Positions 62,622 to 64,000 of a DNA stretch of 64,000 nt are shown here, in pieces. A program made the position numbers and the translations under genes. The stretch is from Vibrio syngnathi (GTDB lineage Bacteria; Pseudomonadota; Gammaproteobacteria; Enterobacterales; Vibrionaceae): contig NZ_CP017917.1 in the NCBI RefSeq assembly GCF_002119525.1, positions 1,116,001 to 1,180,000 of the forward strand, read 5' to 3'. Below the pieces are notes generated by a model, which had not been told where the DNA came from, did no database searches, and saw only the letters and a list, made by a program, of their open reading frames with translations. The number at the start of each line of letters is the position of its first letter. The stretch's first letter is position 1.

Positions 62622-64000
62622 CTATTCTAGATATCCAGTTCTAAATTTATCGACTAATTCATCAACTTTGGTTTGTTCTAAAAGAACACCATCATAATGG
62701 TTAGCTATTTCAACTAACTGTTCGTATGTTGGATACCTTAAGGTTCGTAAATCCGTAGCATTTACTTGAGTATGCCCGTTCATTTGCCTAAAGTATTGGT
62801 CTACTAAAGTACTGTTTAAAAATATCCATAATCCTTTCGCCAAACCTTCGTCTAACGGCATATTATTGGAATGAAAGTAGTTTGTCTTATTTTCGAACCC
62901 GACAACTGATACATCTGCAATATCAGCTGTATATATAGAAGCTGCGATCCTGCGCTTTTCCTCTTTCGCCGTTAACCTTCTGGTAAGCACATACGTACCA
63001 TTAGGTACCACTAATTTTTCAGTGCTTTCATTGTTAAGCAAAGAGTTAGGCTTCTTAGAACCTTCGATAGGCCATTGAACCCCGCCATTTTGTAAATGCT
63101 GTGGGAATATCAAAGGCACTGAATGATCACATGTATCTTGCACCAAATTCTCACGAGTTCGAAAATCCACTACTCGCCCAGTACTTGCTTGAATACCCAA
63201 ATCTTCTAAAGAACATGGTAATCCACCTGCAGCATGTGCAACTTTTTGTTCTTCTTCATTAGTGATTATATGAATAAATCGGTCTGGGTTATTCAGACTT
63301 ACAACATCAGAAAACGGAACTTCAAATACCTCTGGATTCGGATCTTCAGCACATGAGCTTGATGCAACCTGTACCGTTTCAACTTGTTGTGCACCTTTCT
63401 TAAGGTGGAATATCACGTTCTCTTGAAGCACTTTGTCTGTTTTAAATGCAGATTTACGACTGTTAAATACATGTATCTTATTTAAAGAGCATTCATCAAG
63501 AATAAGCTTTCTGAAGTCATTGAAGTATGGCCCGTTACAAAAGCTTCTAGGAGTAATAGCAACAAGCTCTCCTCCATCCTCAAGTAACTTAACAGCTAAT
63601 CCAACAAAAGCTGAATAGAGGTTACCCGTTTCAAATTTAACCTTTTTTATCTCAGCACGTTCTGGACCTTTGGCTGAAATTTTTAAATATGGAGGATTAA
63701 GTATCGCTTTATTGAAAGAAGGAGCAAACTCAACTTTAGTCAGCTCCTCTACAGCTAGTTTGATGAAGTCTTCTCGAATGACATTAGGACTCCAGTCCAC
63801 ATTAAATTCATTTAACAACTCTCCACATAGCTCAAGAGTTTCACCTAAATGTGATGCCATAACATCATCAATTTCATAGGCTGTTGCAGAGATTGAGTTA
63901 GCAGAGGCAGCGGCTTTAGCTACAAAAGCGGCGGTCAAGGATCCAACACCAGCTCCGGCATCTAATAGGCGAATATCACCAGACATATCGTCGAACATAC
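62622..64000 (-). CDS. Eco57I/PstI-type adenine-specific DNA methyltransferase (start outside window)
   Basis: The minus-strand frame is open to the window edge. An ATG at 63998 is available, but family members usually have about 60 more residues before L-L-D-A-G-A-G-V-G-S (the SAM-binding motif), so the start lies to the right. Counting from that ATG, the catalytic N-P-P-Y is at 101-104, followed by I-T-P-R-S-F-C-N-G-P-Y-F and a C-terminal target-recognition region. It should methylate adenine at a short site. The cognate restriction enzyme is either outside the window or the DUF4365 protein. Confidence 0.88.
   Translation of the reverse strand, partial: MFDDMSGDIRLLDAGAGVGSLTAAFVAKAAASANSISATAYEIDDVMASHLGETLELCGELLNEFNVDWSPNVIREDFIKLAVEELTKVEFAPSFNKAILNPPYLKISAKGPERAEIKKVKFETGNLYSAFVGLAVKLLEDGGELVAITPRSFCNGPYFNDFRKLILDECSLNKIHVFNSRKSAFKTDKVLQENVIFHLKKGAQQVETVQVASSSCAEDPNPEVFEVPFSDVVSLNNPDRFIHIITNEEEQKVAHAAGGLPCSLEDLGIQASTGRVVDFRTRENLVQDTCDHSVPLIFPQHLQNGGVQWPIEGSKKPNSLLNNESTEKLVVPNGTYVLTRRLTAKEEKRRIAASIYTADIADVSVVGFENKTNYFHSNNMPLDEGLAKGLWIFLNSTLVDQYFRQMNGHTQVNATDLRTLRYPTYEQLVEIANHYDGVLLEQTKVDELVDKFRTGYLE

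Larger units (their letters stand above)
29909..64000. mobile_element. P2/K139-like prophage, incomplete in window (integrase end missing)
   Basis: Gene content and order match the P2 group: divergent P-Q against O-N-M-L, gpR and gpS, tail sheath and tube, tape measure, gpJ, gpI, fibre, gpU/D-like proteins, Ogr, gpA, CII, Cox and CI. DUF2586, DUF2590, DUF2597 and DUF3751 proteins point to the Vibrio K139/kappa branch. The prophage ends in guaC on the left. The integrase expected beyond CI is outside the window. All structural genes visible are full-length, so the prophage may be functional. Confidence 0.93.

Overview
The window looks like a Vibrio chromosome, probably of the Splendidus clade. 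That placement is inferred from protein families, gene order and moderate GC; no marker gene is present to prove it. Three parts can be told apart. (1) About 1-22.9 kb is ordinary core-like DNA. It holds an EmrA-type membrane fusion protein, AraC and LysR regulators, a PACE-type efflux protein, two GGDEF diguanylate cyclases, a chemotaxis receptor, thiE, a TPP-riboswitch operon for thiamine-precursor uptake and salvage (thiD-thiZ-thiX-thiY-tenA-thiM), an EamA exporter, a DUF4382 lipoprotein, a YdcF-like protein, a glutathione S-transferase and a choloylglycine-hydrolase-family enzyme.

(2) About 23-29.4 kb is an AT-rich accessory patch. It contains a group II intron with its reverse transcriptase, a run of seven consecutive hairpins directly 3' of the intron, and an IS630-family element. 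The IS has cleanly split a gene for a roughly 370-residue membrane protein whose reading frame can be rebuilt exactly. A small DUF4440/VOC/cupin operon follows.

(3) From about 29.9 kb to the window end is a P2/K139-like prophage inserted inside guaC (GMP reductase); only the last 82 codons of guaC remain at this end. From the guaC end the prophage reads: rha antirepressor-type gene with a C4-like antisense RNA leader; a membrane/coiled-coil cargo gene; tail and baseplate genes with a spike fused to the gpD-like protein; tape measure; a tail chaperone with a programmed -1 frameshift; lysis genes; tail sheath and tube; capsid genes L, M, N, O; the divergent terminase and portal genes P and Q; a cos-like intergenic region; a second membrane cargo gene; an Ogr-type late activator; the gpA-type replication endonuclease; an early operon; CII, Cox and CI. 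Beyond CI lie a DUF4365 predicted nuclease that starts on the base after the cI stop codon, and an Eco57I/PstI-type DNA methyltransferase cut by the window edge. The integrase and the 5' part of guaC must lie outside the window.

Functionally, CI and Cox set the lysis/lysogeny switch, gpA replicates the phage, Ogr turns on the two divergent late operons, and holin plus a DUF5675 protein are the likely lysis genes. The three AT-rich cargo loci (31.2-32.4, 53.1-53.7 and 60.7-64 kb) sit where P2-like phages typically carry lysogenic-conversion or anti-phage genes. They are the best candidates here for an undescribed system, especially the DUF4365 gene coupled to the repressor and facing a DNA methyltransferase.
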